Positions 42,535 to 49,386 of a stretch of 64,000 nt of DNA are shown piece after piece. Position 1 is the first letter of the stretch. Each line of letters starts with the position of its first letter. Below the pieces are notes generated by a model that saw nothing but the letters and a program-made list of their open reading frames with translations, ran no database searches and had not been told where the DNA came from. Source of the stretch: a virus. The translations under genes and the position numbers were made by a program. The stretch is from the IMG/VR virus record IMGVR_UViG_3300035703_004050, positions 1-64,000 of that record; one strand, written 5' to 3'.

Positions 42535-42740
42535 GGGGGCGAACTAGGCTCGACCTGTGTATAATAAGGGCAAGGGAGTTTACAGTGAGGCGACTGACTT
42601 TTACAGCGCAATATAATAAATGCAAACGATAACTTCGTTCGTAACGAGCAAATTGCTCAGTCTATCGTAGTTCGCGACCGCGACCTCGTAGCAGCATAAG
42701 CTCAACGGGCCGTTGGGAGCCTTGGAACAGAATCCCAACA
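42535..42740 (+). ncRNA. ssrA: Permuted tmRNA, coding piece with 25-residue tag
   Basis: Begins GGGGGCGAAC and has AGGCTCGACC, like the conserved 5' end of alphaproteobacterial tmRNA coding pieces. The tag reading frame starts with GCA at 42622 and stops at TAA 42697: it begins ANDNF, contains several Arg and Asp, and ends RDLVAA. Typical tags start AND/ADN and end ALAA. GTTGGGA at 42712 and TCCCAAC at 42733 can form a stem or compete for the acceptor piece. The exact 3' end is uncertain by about 5-10 nt. Confidence 0.92.
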
Positions 42741-42770
42741 TTTGACACAGACACACAGAAAGGAAAAACT

Positions 42771-42995
42771 ATGTCATTAAATCCATATGAGATTCGTCTC
42801 GAACTTCTAAAACTAGCACAAACAACTCTAAATGAAAAGGCCTACAATTCTCGTCAAGCATTGATGGATCAATATCAGTACGAACGTGAAAATAGTCCAA
42901 ATACTGCTTTTCCAAAGCTTCCAACAATGCCTACTTCTGAGGAAATCATTGCTGAAGCCAAAAAACTTAATGACTTTGTAAGCAATAGTCAGTAA
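42771..42995 (+). CDS. Conserved marine T4-like phage hypothetical protein
   Basis: 74 aa. MSLNPYEIRLELLKLAQTT, then QALMDQYQYERENSP and EEIIAEAKKLNDFV is a helical protein conserved in marine T4-like phages without known function. AAAGGAAAA precedes the ATG. It follows the tmRNA coding piece by about 30 nt and is probably on the same primary transcript. Confidence 0.85.
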   Translation: MSLNPYEIRLELLKLAQTTLNEKAYNSRQALMDQYQYERENSPNTAFPKLPTMPTSEEIIAEAKKLNDFVSNSQ

Positions 42996-43110
42996 TGTAA
43001 AGTGGTAGGCACATACCGTAAAGTTGTGTCGTGAACGATGGATCGGTCACACGAAAGAGGACGCTGGATTGCGTAACCAGCACATAACATTTATAAATGG
43101 AGTATGAATA

Positions 43111-43596
43111 TTGAAGAACTATATTAAGTCTGCAATTGCAGCACTAGCACTTGTTGGCATGACCACTACGAGCATGGCAACGGATTCAAATTCAGACAGC
43201 GCAGGGTTTAAGGTTGGTACACTTACATGCCACTTTGACACTAGCGTTGGTTGGGTAATTGGTTCCGTTAAGGAAGCTGATTGTCTTTACAAGGGACTAA
43301 ACGGCGAAGAGCAGCTTTATACTGCTGAACTTGGTCGCCTTGGTGTGGACATTGGTGTAACTGGCGCACAGACAGTTGTTTGGGCAGTTATTGCTCCAGG
43401 TAAGGCACAACCAGAAAGCCTTGAAGGTACTTATGTTGGTGCTAGCGCAGAAGCAACTGCTATTGTTGGGCTAACTGCTAATGCACTGCTTGGTGGTTTT
43501 AAGAAGAGCATTGCACTACAACCAGTAAGCATTGGTTCACAAACTGGACTAAACGTTGCACTTGGTGTTGGTTCACTACGACTAACAGCACAATAA
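43111..43596 (+). CDS. Exported DUF992-family protein
   Basis: 161 aa from a TTG start with GGAG 8 nt upstream. Residues 1-23 are a signal peptide (IKSAIAALALVGMTTTSMA). The mature part contains VGTLTCHFDTSVGWVIGS, then GRLGVDIGVTGAQTVVWAVI, and TYVGASAEATAIVGLTANAL, and IALQPVSIGSQTGLNVALGV, matching the alphaproteobacterial DUF992 family of periplasmic proteins. Function unknown. A phage copy probably came from the host and may alter the envelope. Confidence 0.9.
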   Translation: MKNYIKSAIAALALVGMTTTSMATDSNSDSAGFKVGTLTCHFDTSVGWVIGSVKEADCLYKGLNGEEQLYTAELGRLGVDIGVTGAQTVVWAVIAPGKAQPESLEGTYVGASAEATAIVGLTANALLGGFKKSIALQPVSIGSQTGLNVALGVGSLRLTAQ

Positions 43597-43601
43597 AATA
43601 A

Positions 43602-43633
43602 ATAGGGCTCGTTCTTTAGAGCCCTATTTTTTT
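43602..43633 (+). terminator. Intrinsic terminator
   Basis: ATAGGGCTC and GAGCCCTAT form a 9-bp stem around an 8-nt loop, followed by a run of Ts. Confidence 0.9.
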
Positions 43634-43635
43634 CT

Positions 43636-43663
43636 TTGACTTATCAAAAATATCACTTATATT
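43636..43663 (+). promoter_or_regulatory. Early promoter TTGACT-16-TATATT
   Basis: TTGACT at 43636 and TATATT at 43658, spacing 16. Gene at 43684 has AGGAG upstream. Confidence 0.65.
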
Positions 43664-43683
43664 GTCTAGTATAGGAGAAAGCT

Positions 43684-43911
43684 ATGCTAGACAAAAATCA
43701 AATGGAACGTTGGCAAAAAGTTAATGCATTTCTTGAACAAGCACTTGATCAAGTTCAAAATGACAAAACTAAAAGCCGCAAAATCAAAAACATTCGTTCA
43801 AAGCTAGCATGGGCTTTGGACCAATACGAAAGTGGTCTTTCAGGTAAAACTGAATTACTACAAAAGCTAACACCTGAAGTAGCAGAAAAGTTTCAAGAAA
43901 TTTTAGGATGA
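43684..43911 (+). CDS. Small helical hypothetical protein
   Basis: 75 aa. MERWQKVNAFLEQALDQVQN and IRSKLAWALDQYESG are two amphipathic helices; AEKFQEIL ends it. No family assigned. Its stop overlaps the TilS start (ATGA), so the two are co-translated. Confidence 0.75.
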   Translation: MLDKNQMERWQKVNAFLEQALDQVQNDKTKSRKIKNIRSKLAWALDQYESGLSGKTELLQKLTPEVAEKFQEILG

Positions 43912-44513
43912 TTAAACTCCTTACATCATTGCCAAAAACACTATACGTCGCTTGTAGCGGCGGTGTAGATTCTATGGCTGCGTTGGACTTTTTGTCACGC
44001 AAACATGATGTAACCGCTGCATACTTTGATCATTATACAGCACATGGCATGGAAGCAAAACACTGGTTGTGGCGTTATTGCCAAAACAAAAACATTCCTT
44101 TTGTTCACAGTGAATTATCTAGATCAAAATTGTCAGGTGAAAGTATTGAAGAGTTTTGGCGTAATCAACGTTATGATTGGTTTGATACACTTCCAGGCAC
44201 TGTCGTTACTGCACATCACTTGGATGATGCTGTTGAAACTTGGGTATGGGCTAGTATGCACGGTCAACCAAAGTTGCCAGAAATTTATCGTAACAATGTA
44301 ATCCGTCCATTCTTAGCAACACCAAAACAAGAATTAATGGATTGGTGCATTAAGAATAACGTACCATGGTTTGATGATACATCAAACACGGATACTAAAT
44401 ATATGCGTAACTATGTTCGACATGTTGCGATGCCTGTTGTCCAAAAGATTAATCCAGGTATCCAAAAGACTATCAAAAAGAAATTGCTTTCTAAATTAGA
44501 TAGTGTATATTAA
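43908..44513 (+). CDS. tilS: tRNA(Ile)-lysidine synthetase, TilS-like
   Basis: 201 aa. The N-type ATP pyrophosphatase P-loop is YVACSGGVDSMAALD (about residues 13-27), followed by YFDHYTAH, VVTAHHLDDAVETWVW and RPFL, then WFDDTSN with TKYMRNYVRH. These are the TilS hallmarks. The enzyme adds lysidine to C34 of tRNA-Ile(CAU). Only the catalytic domain is present; the C-terminal tRNA-binding domains of bacterial TilS are absent. A tRNA with anticodon CAU follows directly. Confidence 0.9.
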   Translation: MIKLLTSLPKTLYVACSGGVDSMAALDFLSRKHDVTAAYFDHYTAHGMEAKHWLWRYCQNKNIPFVHSELSRSKLSGESIEEFWRNQRYDWFDTLPGTVVTAHHLDDAVETWVWASMHGQPKLPEIYRNNVIRPFLATPKQELMDWCIKNNVPWFDDTSNTDTKYMRNYVRHVAMPVVQKINPGIQKTIKKKLLSKLDSVY

Positions 44514-44522
44514 GTGGACAAT

Positions 44523-44599
44523 GCGCTGGTAGCTCAATTGGTCAGAGCAGCGGACTCATAATCCGTTGGTTGGGGGTTCGAGTCCCTCCCGGCGCACCA
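44523..44599 (+). tRNA. tRNA with CAU anticodon, probably tRNA-Ile2 (lysidine substrate)
   Basis: 77 nt with encoded CCA. Acceptor GCGCTGG pairs with CCGGCGC (one U-G), D-arm GCTC...GAGC, anticodon stem GCGGA/TCCGT around loop CTCATAA, T-arm GGGGG/CCCTC with TTCGAGT. The anticodon CAT at 44557-44559 reads AUG as Met or, after lysidine, AUA as Ile. The adjacent TilS gene and a loop resembling bacterial tRNA-Ile2 favour Ile; elongator Met is not excluded. Confidence 0.92.
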
Positions 44600-44618
44600 T
44601 ACACTTTAAGGAGCAAAC

Positions 44619-45134
44619 ATGCTTAAGAAAATTGCAACAGGTTTAGTCGCACTGGCATTGATGAGTTCAACAGCCATAAGCGCAGAAGTTTATAGACGCA
44701 ACACAGGACAGTGGACTATTAGTGGTCATGTTGGAAACGGCGATGCCAGTTGTGTTGTAAGCACATATTGGGGAAATGGTGCTCAAATTAATGTAAACGT
44801 TTTCCCACGTTATGATGGTAGTCAATATACTACTATGACAATTACAAATCCAAATTGGCGGCCAGTTAATGCACATATGAATGAACCATTCCTTGCTGAC
44901 ATTATTTTTATTGGACGTGCAATTGGAACTGTACGCTTAACAGGTGAATTCCAAATTTATGGATCACGCAAAGTTATTTTGCGTAACTTATCTGGAGCAT
45001 TTAGCGACTACTTTATTGCTGCACGGGAAATGATTATTTTTCCAGGCACAGCAGATGAAATGGTTGTTGGGTTACGCGGTACGCGCAATGCCAGCTATGC
45101 ACTAACAGATTGTATTAACAGGGTATTACGATAA
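44619..45134 (+). CDS. Exported protein, paralogue of the next gene
   Basis: 171 aa. A signal peptide occupies residues 1-22 (IATGLVALALMSSTAISA). The mature part has WTISGHVGNGDASCVVSTYW, SYALTDCINRVL and paired cysteines. AAGGAG precedes the ATG. The next gene has the same layout (signal, W-x-I-x-G, two Cys, acidic/basic core), so they are related. Family not recognised; a periplasmic envelope-modifying role is suggested. Confidence 0.8.
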   Translation: MLKKIATGLVALALMSSTAISAEVYRRNTGQWTISGHVGNGDASCVVSTYWGNGAQINVNVFPRYDGSQYTTMTITNPNWRPVNAHMNEPFLADIIFIGRAIGTVRLTGEFQIYGSRKVILRNLSGAFSDYFIAAREMIIFPGTADEMVVGLRGTRNASYALTDCINRVLR

Positions 45135-45724
45135 TGAAAAAACTATTTGCTTCAACAATTCTAGCAGCTTCTCTATTTGTTACTCCGGTGCTAGCCGAAG
45201 GTGAGATTTTCTACGATGGTGGTGTAGAGGGTGCATGGAACATTTTTGGTAATGCAGGCAGCACTACGCAAAATCCTGCTTGTGTAGCAGAAGTAACATG
45301 GCAAGATGGGAGCAAGTTTCAATTAATTAAAGATCTTGCTGATGGTGAACTTTATATTTGGTTTAAAAATAATGAGTGGAACATTTCAGATCCACCAGGC
45401 AATTATCCATTTACAATGAATATTGTTGATTCACGTGGCAATGTAATTAATGGTGAATTGCAATATGAGCTTATTAACAAAAATACAATTGCTGTTAGAA
45501 AAATTGATGTAGATAGTTTTATCCCTCCATTTATGTCAATGGCAGAAATGCGCTTTGTCATGCCAGGTGATATTCAAAATGCTTATGTTACATTAAATGG
45601 TTCTTCAGGTGCAGTTGATAAACTTTTAGCATGTATTGATACTTTTGAAAAGAAACGTCCAGCACCGGCCCCTGCTCAACCACCGGCAGATCAACCAAAG
45701 AAATCACTTGGTCAAGAAATATAA
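45134..45724 (+). CDS. Exported protein with Pro-rich tail
   Basis: 196 aa. Signal peptide residues 1-21 (FASTILAASLFVTPVLA). Mature part: WNIFGNAGSTTQNPACVAEV, MSMAEMRFVMPGDIQNAYV, KLLACIDTFEKKRP. The end is Pro/Ala-rich (PAPAPAQPPADQP). It starts on the last base of the preceding stop. Related to the preceding protein. Function unknown, probably periplasmic. Confidence 0.8.
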   Translation: MKKLFASTILAASLFVTPVLAEGEIFYDGGVEGAWNIFGNAGSTTQNPACVAEVTWQDGSKFQLIKDLADGELYIWFKNNEWNISDPPGNYPFTMNIVDSRGNVINGELQYELINKNTIAVRKIDVDSFIPPFMSMAEMRFVMPGDIQNAYVTLNGSSGAVDKLLACIDTFEKKRPAPAPAQPPADQPKKSLGQEI

Positions 45725-46731
45725 TGATTATTGGGTTATTTAGTGATTTTAATGCAGGCGGACACTTTTTAAATTGGAGCCTGCATTTCCTAGCAGGACA
45801 TAATGAATATTTTCTTTCTAAAAAAAATAAATTTCTACCTTTAACTAGTAACCCTCTAACTAAAATTAATGCACATGAATTTGCATCTAATGTGGCAATC
45901 GATGCTAATGAATTTGATAATTTGTTTACAAATTTAACAAATCGCTCTACTGATACATTCCATACTTTTCATTTGCAAAGATTTAAGAGTTTTGAATTTC
46001 CGCCTTCGCTAATTTGCAATAATACAAAAAATGCAAGCAACACTATCTGTAAAGTAAGTCAAAAAAATATATTCTTGCAAATGCCAAACAAGTACGTACT
46101 TTATAGTGCTAAGTACGAAGGTCGAGTTTTACCTACTAAATTAAATTCATTAACTGAATATTATAAAAATTATGATGAACAACATAATGATTTTATCGAT
46201 ACTTTTTTTAGTGAATCAAAAAAAGTATGGGAAGAATCAAATTTTAACAAATGGGATAAGCGAGAATTTCTAGCTCTAAATATTCGTCCATATGATTATT
46301 TTGATTTATTGCCAAATTTTGATCAAACTATAGATCATTATCATTTAAGTTTTACAGAAATATGCAACTTCTTTGATTCAACGGTATACAAGCTATTTGA
46401 CTATTTAGATATATCAATTAACAAAGATAGATATTTAGAATGGTTGCCAATATATAAACAATGGCAATCTATACATATAGATCGTTTATTGTTTGTTGAA
46501 TACTTCGACACAATTGTTAATAGTGTTATTAATAATTATTGTTTAGATTTGTCTAGATTTAACCTGGACATTATTAGAGAAGCAACTATCCAACATGAGT
46601 TAATATACAAGCATGGGTTAACAATTAAAGGATGGGGACTTGAAAAGTTTCCAAATAACGCAAAAGATTTACACAAGTTAATAGAACCAAATGTTTATCA
46701 TAAAGTTGAAAACATCTACGGGTTGTTATAA
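45724..46731 (+). CDS. Hypothetical protein, possible sulfotransferase-like
   Basis: 335 aa, AT-rich. MIIGLFSDFNAGGHFLNWSL at the start could hold a weak PAPS-like loop, and later WEESNFNKWDKREFLALNIR appears. I cannot assign a family. Start overlaps the previous stop (TAATG). Its base composition is more like the glycan genes than like the exported-protein genes around it, so it may have a separate origin. Confidence 0.7.
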   Translation: MIIGLFSDFNAGGHFLNWSLHFLAGHNEYFLSKKNKFLPLTSNPLTKINAHEFASNVAIDANEFDNLFTNLTNRSTDTFHTFHLQRFKSFEFPPSLICNNTKNASNTICKVSQKNIFLQMPNKYVLYSAKYEGRVLPTKLNSLTEYYKNYDEQHNDFIDTFFSESKKVWEESNFNKWDKREFLALNIRPYDYFDLLPNFDQTIDHYHLSFTEICNFFDSTVYKLFDYLDISINKDRYLEWLPIYKQWQSIHIDRLLFVEYFDTIVNSVINNYCLDLSRFNLDIIREATIQHELIYKHGLTIKGWGLEKFPNNAKDLHKLIEPNVYHKVENIYGLL

Positions 46732-46756
46732 TAAGTAGTAATCAATGGAGGAAAAG

Positions 46757-47050
46757 ATGAAAAAGATTCTAACAACTATTACCGCAATTGCTATTGCAAC
46801 AACAATGGTAATTACACCGGCAAGTGCTGACAATAGTGAGGAAATCGCAATTGGTGTTGGTGCGTTCCTTGGTGGGTTAATTATTGGTGAAGCAGTTCGT
46901 TCACGCCCACGTTATGTTGAACGTGTATACGTTGACGAACCAGTGTATGTACGCGAATGCTACACAAGAATTGTACGCAGGTACGATCCACATTATGGTC
47001 GTTACGTAAAGACTAAGAAAAGAGTTTGTCAGCTAGTCCCAGCGTATTAA
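46757..47050 (+). CDS. Small exported protein with glycine-zipper segment
   Basis: 97 aa from the ATG with GGAGG upstream. Signal peptide (ILTTITAIAIATTMVITPASA) is followed by EIAIGVGAFLGGLIIGEAV, which looks like a glycine zipper, and then a basic Arg/Tyr/Val-rich part with RYVERVYVDEPVYVRECYTR and two Cys. Probably envelope located; function unknown. Its stop overlaps the convergent endolysin by 4 nt. Confidence 0.8.
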   Translation: MKKILTTITAIAIATTMVITPASADNSEEIAIGVGAFLGGLIIGEAVRSRPRYVERVYVDEPVYVRECYTRIVRRYDPHYGRYVKTKKRVCQLVPAY

Positions 47051-47532
47051 GCTTCATTAGTGCTTAAAGCACCAGTAAACTTAGCAAACACCGGTCCTTG
47101 AGTTGGGAGCGGTGTTTTTGCTGGCCAACGTATTGCCTTTAATCTATTTTTAGCAATGCGTGTAATTGTTACAGCATTGTTTTGATTTCCGCCCAATACA
47201 TGTAATGCATCCTTATCCTCGCTAACATAAAAGCCAACGTGGCCGCCACCTGATCTAGTGAAAACTAACAATGCTCCAGGACTTGCTTTTTGTATTGGTA
47301 CTCCCCAGCTTGCCCAGTTTAAAGCACCTAAGCTGTTTTGTCCAACTGGCAATCCACTTACTCTAAAGCAGTGTGCTACAAAGAGTCCGCACCATGGTAT
47401 CTCGTCTGCATTGTAAAACTTAGCGATCCATCCTCCAATACCTTTTGCCCAGTTTAGGATAACTGGGTTATGTCTATTTCCAACTATTTCTCTTGTTCCT
47501 AGCAAACTTTTTGCGGTACTAAACCATTGCAT
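47047..47532 (-). CDS. Endolysin, NlpC/P60-CHAP-like (TIGR02594 type)
   Basis: 161 aa. IPWCGLFVAHCFRVSG contains the catalytic Cys in W-C-G, ALNWASWGVPI follows, and GGGHVGFYVSEDKD supplies the His. Late ALHVLGGNQNNAVTI and IRWP are typical of the TIGR02594 group. It cleaves peptidoglycan at lysis. A minus-strand late box at 47556 and AAAGGGG upstream of the ATG fit a late gene. It converges with the exported protein at 47050. Confidence 0.9.
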   Translation of the reverse strand: MQWFSTAKSLLGTREIVGNRHNPVILNWAKGIGGWIAKFYNADEIPWCGLFVAHCFRVSGLPVGQNSLGALNWASWGVPIQKASPGALLVFTRSGGGHVGFYVSEDKDALHVLGGNQNNAVTITRIAKNRLKAIRWPAKTPLPTQGPVFAKFTGALSTNEA

Positions 47533-47555
47533 GTAAATTTTCCCCTTTATACACG

Positions 47556-47563
47556 TATTTATT
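47556..47563 (-). promoter_or_regulatory. T4-type late promoter AATAAATA (minus strand)
   Basis: AATAAATA on the minus strand, 24 nt upstream of the endolysin ATG. It lies in the 158-nt gap that also holds the next early promoter on the plus strand. Confidence 0.65.
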
Positions 47564-47625
47564 GTAGAACGCTAAGTGTTTGAATTCATTAAGGAATCTT
47601 TTTTGCATTTTTGGCGTCTTTTTGG

Positions 47626-47653
47626 TTGACGCGGACTGCTTTGGTGCTAATAT
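47626..47653 (+). promoter_or_regulatory. Early promoter TTGACG-16-TAATAT
   Basis: TTGACG at 47626, TAATAT at 47648. It feeds the 54-codon gene at 47691, which has an AGGAAAA site. Confidence 0.65.
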
Positions 47654-47690
47654 GTACATATAGCAGTTAACAACAAACAGGAAAACACAC

Positions 47691-47855
47691 ATGACCAAGT
47701 CCGAAATGCTTGCACTTGCTGCCGCCGCTACTGTTGCTGTTACCATTGCCCCTGCTGTTTACGCCAAGGGTGTAAAGAAGCCCAAGCGTGTTACCAAAGC
47801 ACACGCAAAGCGTGTAGACGCTATTGTTTCTCGCTACATTAAGCCCGCAGCCTAA
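47691..47855 (+). CDS. Small exported basic protein
   Basis: 54 aa. MTKSEMLALAAAATVAVTIA then PAVYA is a signal-like hydrophobic segment; the rest (GVKKPKRVTKAHAKRVDAIV) is strongly basic. Ribosome-binding site AGGAAAA. Uses GC-rich codons like other early genes. Function unknown; could be a small membrane or envelope-acting early factor. Confidence 0.7.
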   Translation: MTKSEMLALAAAATVAVTIAPAVYAKGVKKPKRVTKAHAKRVDAIVSRYIKPAA

Positions 47856-47860
47856 AACGG

Positions 47861-47888
47861 TTGACAAGCGCCAAAAGTGCGCTATACT
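47861..47888 (+). promoter_or_regulatory. Early promoter TTGACA-16-TATACT
   Basis: TTGACA at 47861 and TATACT at 47883. The gene at 47918 has GAGGGA upstream. Confidence 0.7.
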
Positions 47889-47917
47889 GCACAAGTAACA
47901 TAAAACGCGAGGGAAAA

Positions 47918-48304
47918 ATGCAGACCATAGTCCGAGAAGAAACTACCAATACTACCCGTAGCTGTAATCCTCTTGGCAGCTTGCTTGATGCGCGAGACAA
48001 GAGCGATCGTGCTTATTTGCTGCACCACAAAAAGTTTAACAGCCCTGCACATATTGATCGTGTTGTCGCAGTGTGCCAAATACTTGAAAACTTTTTTAAC
48101 TGTAAGGTTACGTACCTTACTTATCGTGGGCTTGGCAAGTTTGCTAAAAAGCCGTTTGAAAATATTAAGATGGAGCAGGTCGGGCACATTTTGAGCCGTA
48201 CCCCTGTTGCTCGTAAGAATGAAAACCTCTATGGTCCGTTGATGGCGCTTGGCAACGTTGAAGTTGTTAGCAAGAATGGTCATCTTATTGTGAGGGTTTA
48301 CTAA
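47918..48304 (+). CDS. Hypothetical early protein
   Basis: 128 aa from the ATG with a GAGGGAAAA site. RVVAVCQILENFFNCKVTYL and GLGKFAKKPFENIKMEQVGH suggest an alpha-beta fold. No family recognised. Its own promoter and GC-rich codons mark it as an early gene. The next ATG overlaps its last codon (TAATG), starting a run of very short genes. Confidence 0.75.
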   Translation: MQTIVREETTNTTRSCNPLGSLLDARDKSDRAYLLHHKKFNSPAHIDRVVAVCQILENFFNCKVTYLTYRGLGKFAKKPFENIKMEQVGHILSRTPVARKNENLYGPLMALGNVEVVSKNGHLIVRVY

Positions 48305-48438
48305 TGCGTCTTTCTTTCCTGCTTATTTTGGTTCTGTTGCAGTTTACCATGCTTCCGTTTATGAGTATGGTAGCGCACAATGAGCACCCTGAGTTTAGGG
48401 TATATGGTAACACCATCGTTTATAAGGACATGAATTAA
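48304..48438 (+). CDS. Short hydrophobic peptide
   Basis: 44 aa. MRLSFLLILVLLQFTMLPFM is a single hydrophobic helix or signal segment, then a short charged tail. Begins on the last base of the previous stop and overlaps the next ATG. Too short for a family call. Confidence 0.6.
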   Translation: MRLSFLLILVLLQFTMLPFMSMVAHNEHPEFRVYGNTIVYKDMN

Positions 48439-48617
48439 TGGAATGGGTTTTGGTAATTTACGTTTACGCTGGCATGTGGGCTAAGGGCGATTCAGTTGCG
48501 CTGACAAACGTGCCAGTTGCTACGCAGGAACTTTGTATTTCCGCAGGTGAGCGACTTAGCGGACTTACAAGTGGATCAAGTAAAACTCTTCGTTATGAAT
48601 GTATAAAGGTGCAGTAA
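48438..48617 (+). CDS. Short hypothetical protein
   Basis: 59 aa. MEWVLVIYVYAGMWAKGDSV then ALTNV is a possible membrane-adjacent strand; AGERLSGLTSGSSK follows and two Cys are present. Start overlaps the previous stop by one base. Function unknown. Confidence 0.6.
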   Translation: MEWVLVIYVYAGMWAKGDSVALTNVPVATQELCISAGERLSGLTSGSSKTLRYECIKVQ

Positions 48618-48839
48618 ATGGGATACCGTGTCCTCGGTAAGCGCGACGAAAAATGGCAGCCCCGTAAGGGACTGGAAGGTCCGTTTTTTTATGCTAACGG
48701 CAAAGTGCTGTATTATGATCCTAAGGCTGGTGAGTATTGGGATCCCACAACGGACTTTTACATGAGCCGTGAAGAAATGGACATGCTACACCAAATGACG
48801 GTTGACATTCTAGCAAAAGAGCATATAGTAAGAGTATGA
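48618..48839 (+). CDS. Small hypothetical protein
   Basis: 73 aa. LEGPFFYANGKVLYYDPKAG and EYWDPTTDFYMSREEMDML give a beta hairpin plus helix; related wording (Y-D-P-K-x-x-x-Y-x-D) recurs in the protein at 50831 (YYDPKSAKWYFDRDDVFSY), so they may be paralogues. Starts directly after the previous stop. Confidence 0.7.
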   Translation: MGYRVLGKRDEKWQPRKGLEGPFFYANGKVLYYDPKAGEYWDPTTDFYMSREEMDMLHQMTVDILAKEHIVRV

Positions 48840-48985
48840 CAAAGCGCCGCAAGCCGTTTACATACAAGACCATCAAAAAGAAGGATGGTTCCCGAGAGGT
48901 AACTGAGACTAGCGAGTTTGAGGTTACCAAATATTATTATGATGCAAATGGCATTTTACGTTCAGTAATTACTGTAGAGGAATAA
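48836..48985 (+). CDS. Short basic protein
   Basis: 49 aa. TKRRKPFTYKTIKKKDGSRE then a beta-rich segment EVTKYYYDANGILRSVIT. The ATG overlaps the previous TGA (ATGA). No family. Confidence 0.6.
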   Translation: MTKRRKPFTYKTIKKKDGSREVTETSEFEVTKYYYDANGILRSVITVEE

Positions 48986-48986
48986 A

Positions 48987-49175
48987 ATGAACAGTTGGTT
49001 AGACCGTGGTTTGTTTGCAATGACATGGGTAGGGTGTATATGGATTGCAGACGCAACCATCGGCACTGGTACAGGTCGCACAAGTTTTCTTGCACTAATG
49101 ATTGGTGCAGCTAGCATTGCGCTAGTTGGACTAGTCATTCAAGCATTTTCTAATGGAGCAAAGCGAAATGGCTAA
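48987..49175 (+). CDS. Small membrane protein
   Basis: 62 aa with two hydrophobic segments (GLFAMTWVGCIWIADATIG and SFLALMIGAASIALVGLVIQ). Likely an inner-membrane early protein. Overlaps the next ATG by 8 nt. Confidence 0.7.
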   Translation: MNSWLDRGLFAMTWVGCIWIADATIGTGTGRTSFLALMIGAASIALVGLVIQAFSNGAKRNG

Positions 49176-49386
49176 ACCAAAATACACAGTTGAAATACCC
49201 ACACAGGAAGAATTTGAAAATATGTTTGGGGATATGTCTGAGGAAAAGTTCGAGGCTCAGATTGAAGCACTCGAAAATGTTGAAACAATGGACGAGCTAA
49301 TTGAGCTTCTCCAAAGTGTTGGCGTAGAACTTGTTGATGAACGTAGTTGGGAACGGGGACCAGGACCGCATGACACAATCCATTAA
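49168..49386 (+). CDS. Small acidic protein
   Basis: 72 aa, very acidic: EFENMFGDMSEEKFEAQIEA, LENVETMDELIELLQSVGVE. GGAG lies 10 nt upstream of the chosen ATG. A helical, possibly DNA-mimic or regulatory protein; no assignment. Overlaps the bL12-like gene by 17 nt. Confidence 0.65.
   Translation: MAKPKYTVEIPTQEEFENMFGDMSEEKFEAQIEALENVETMDELIELLQSVGVELVDERSWERGPGPHDTIH

Noticed and set aside
42996-43095. A tRNA suggested by the AGTGGTAGGC string
   Set aside because: No matching acceptor stem, T-arm or anticodon arm could be folded.
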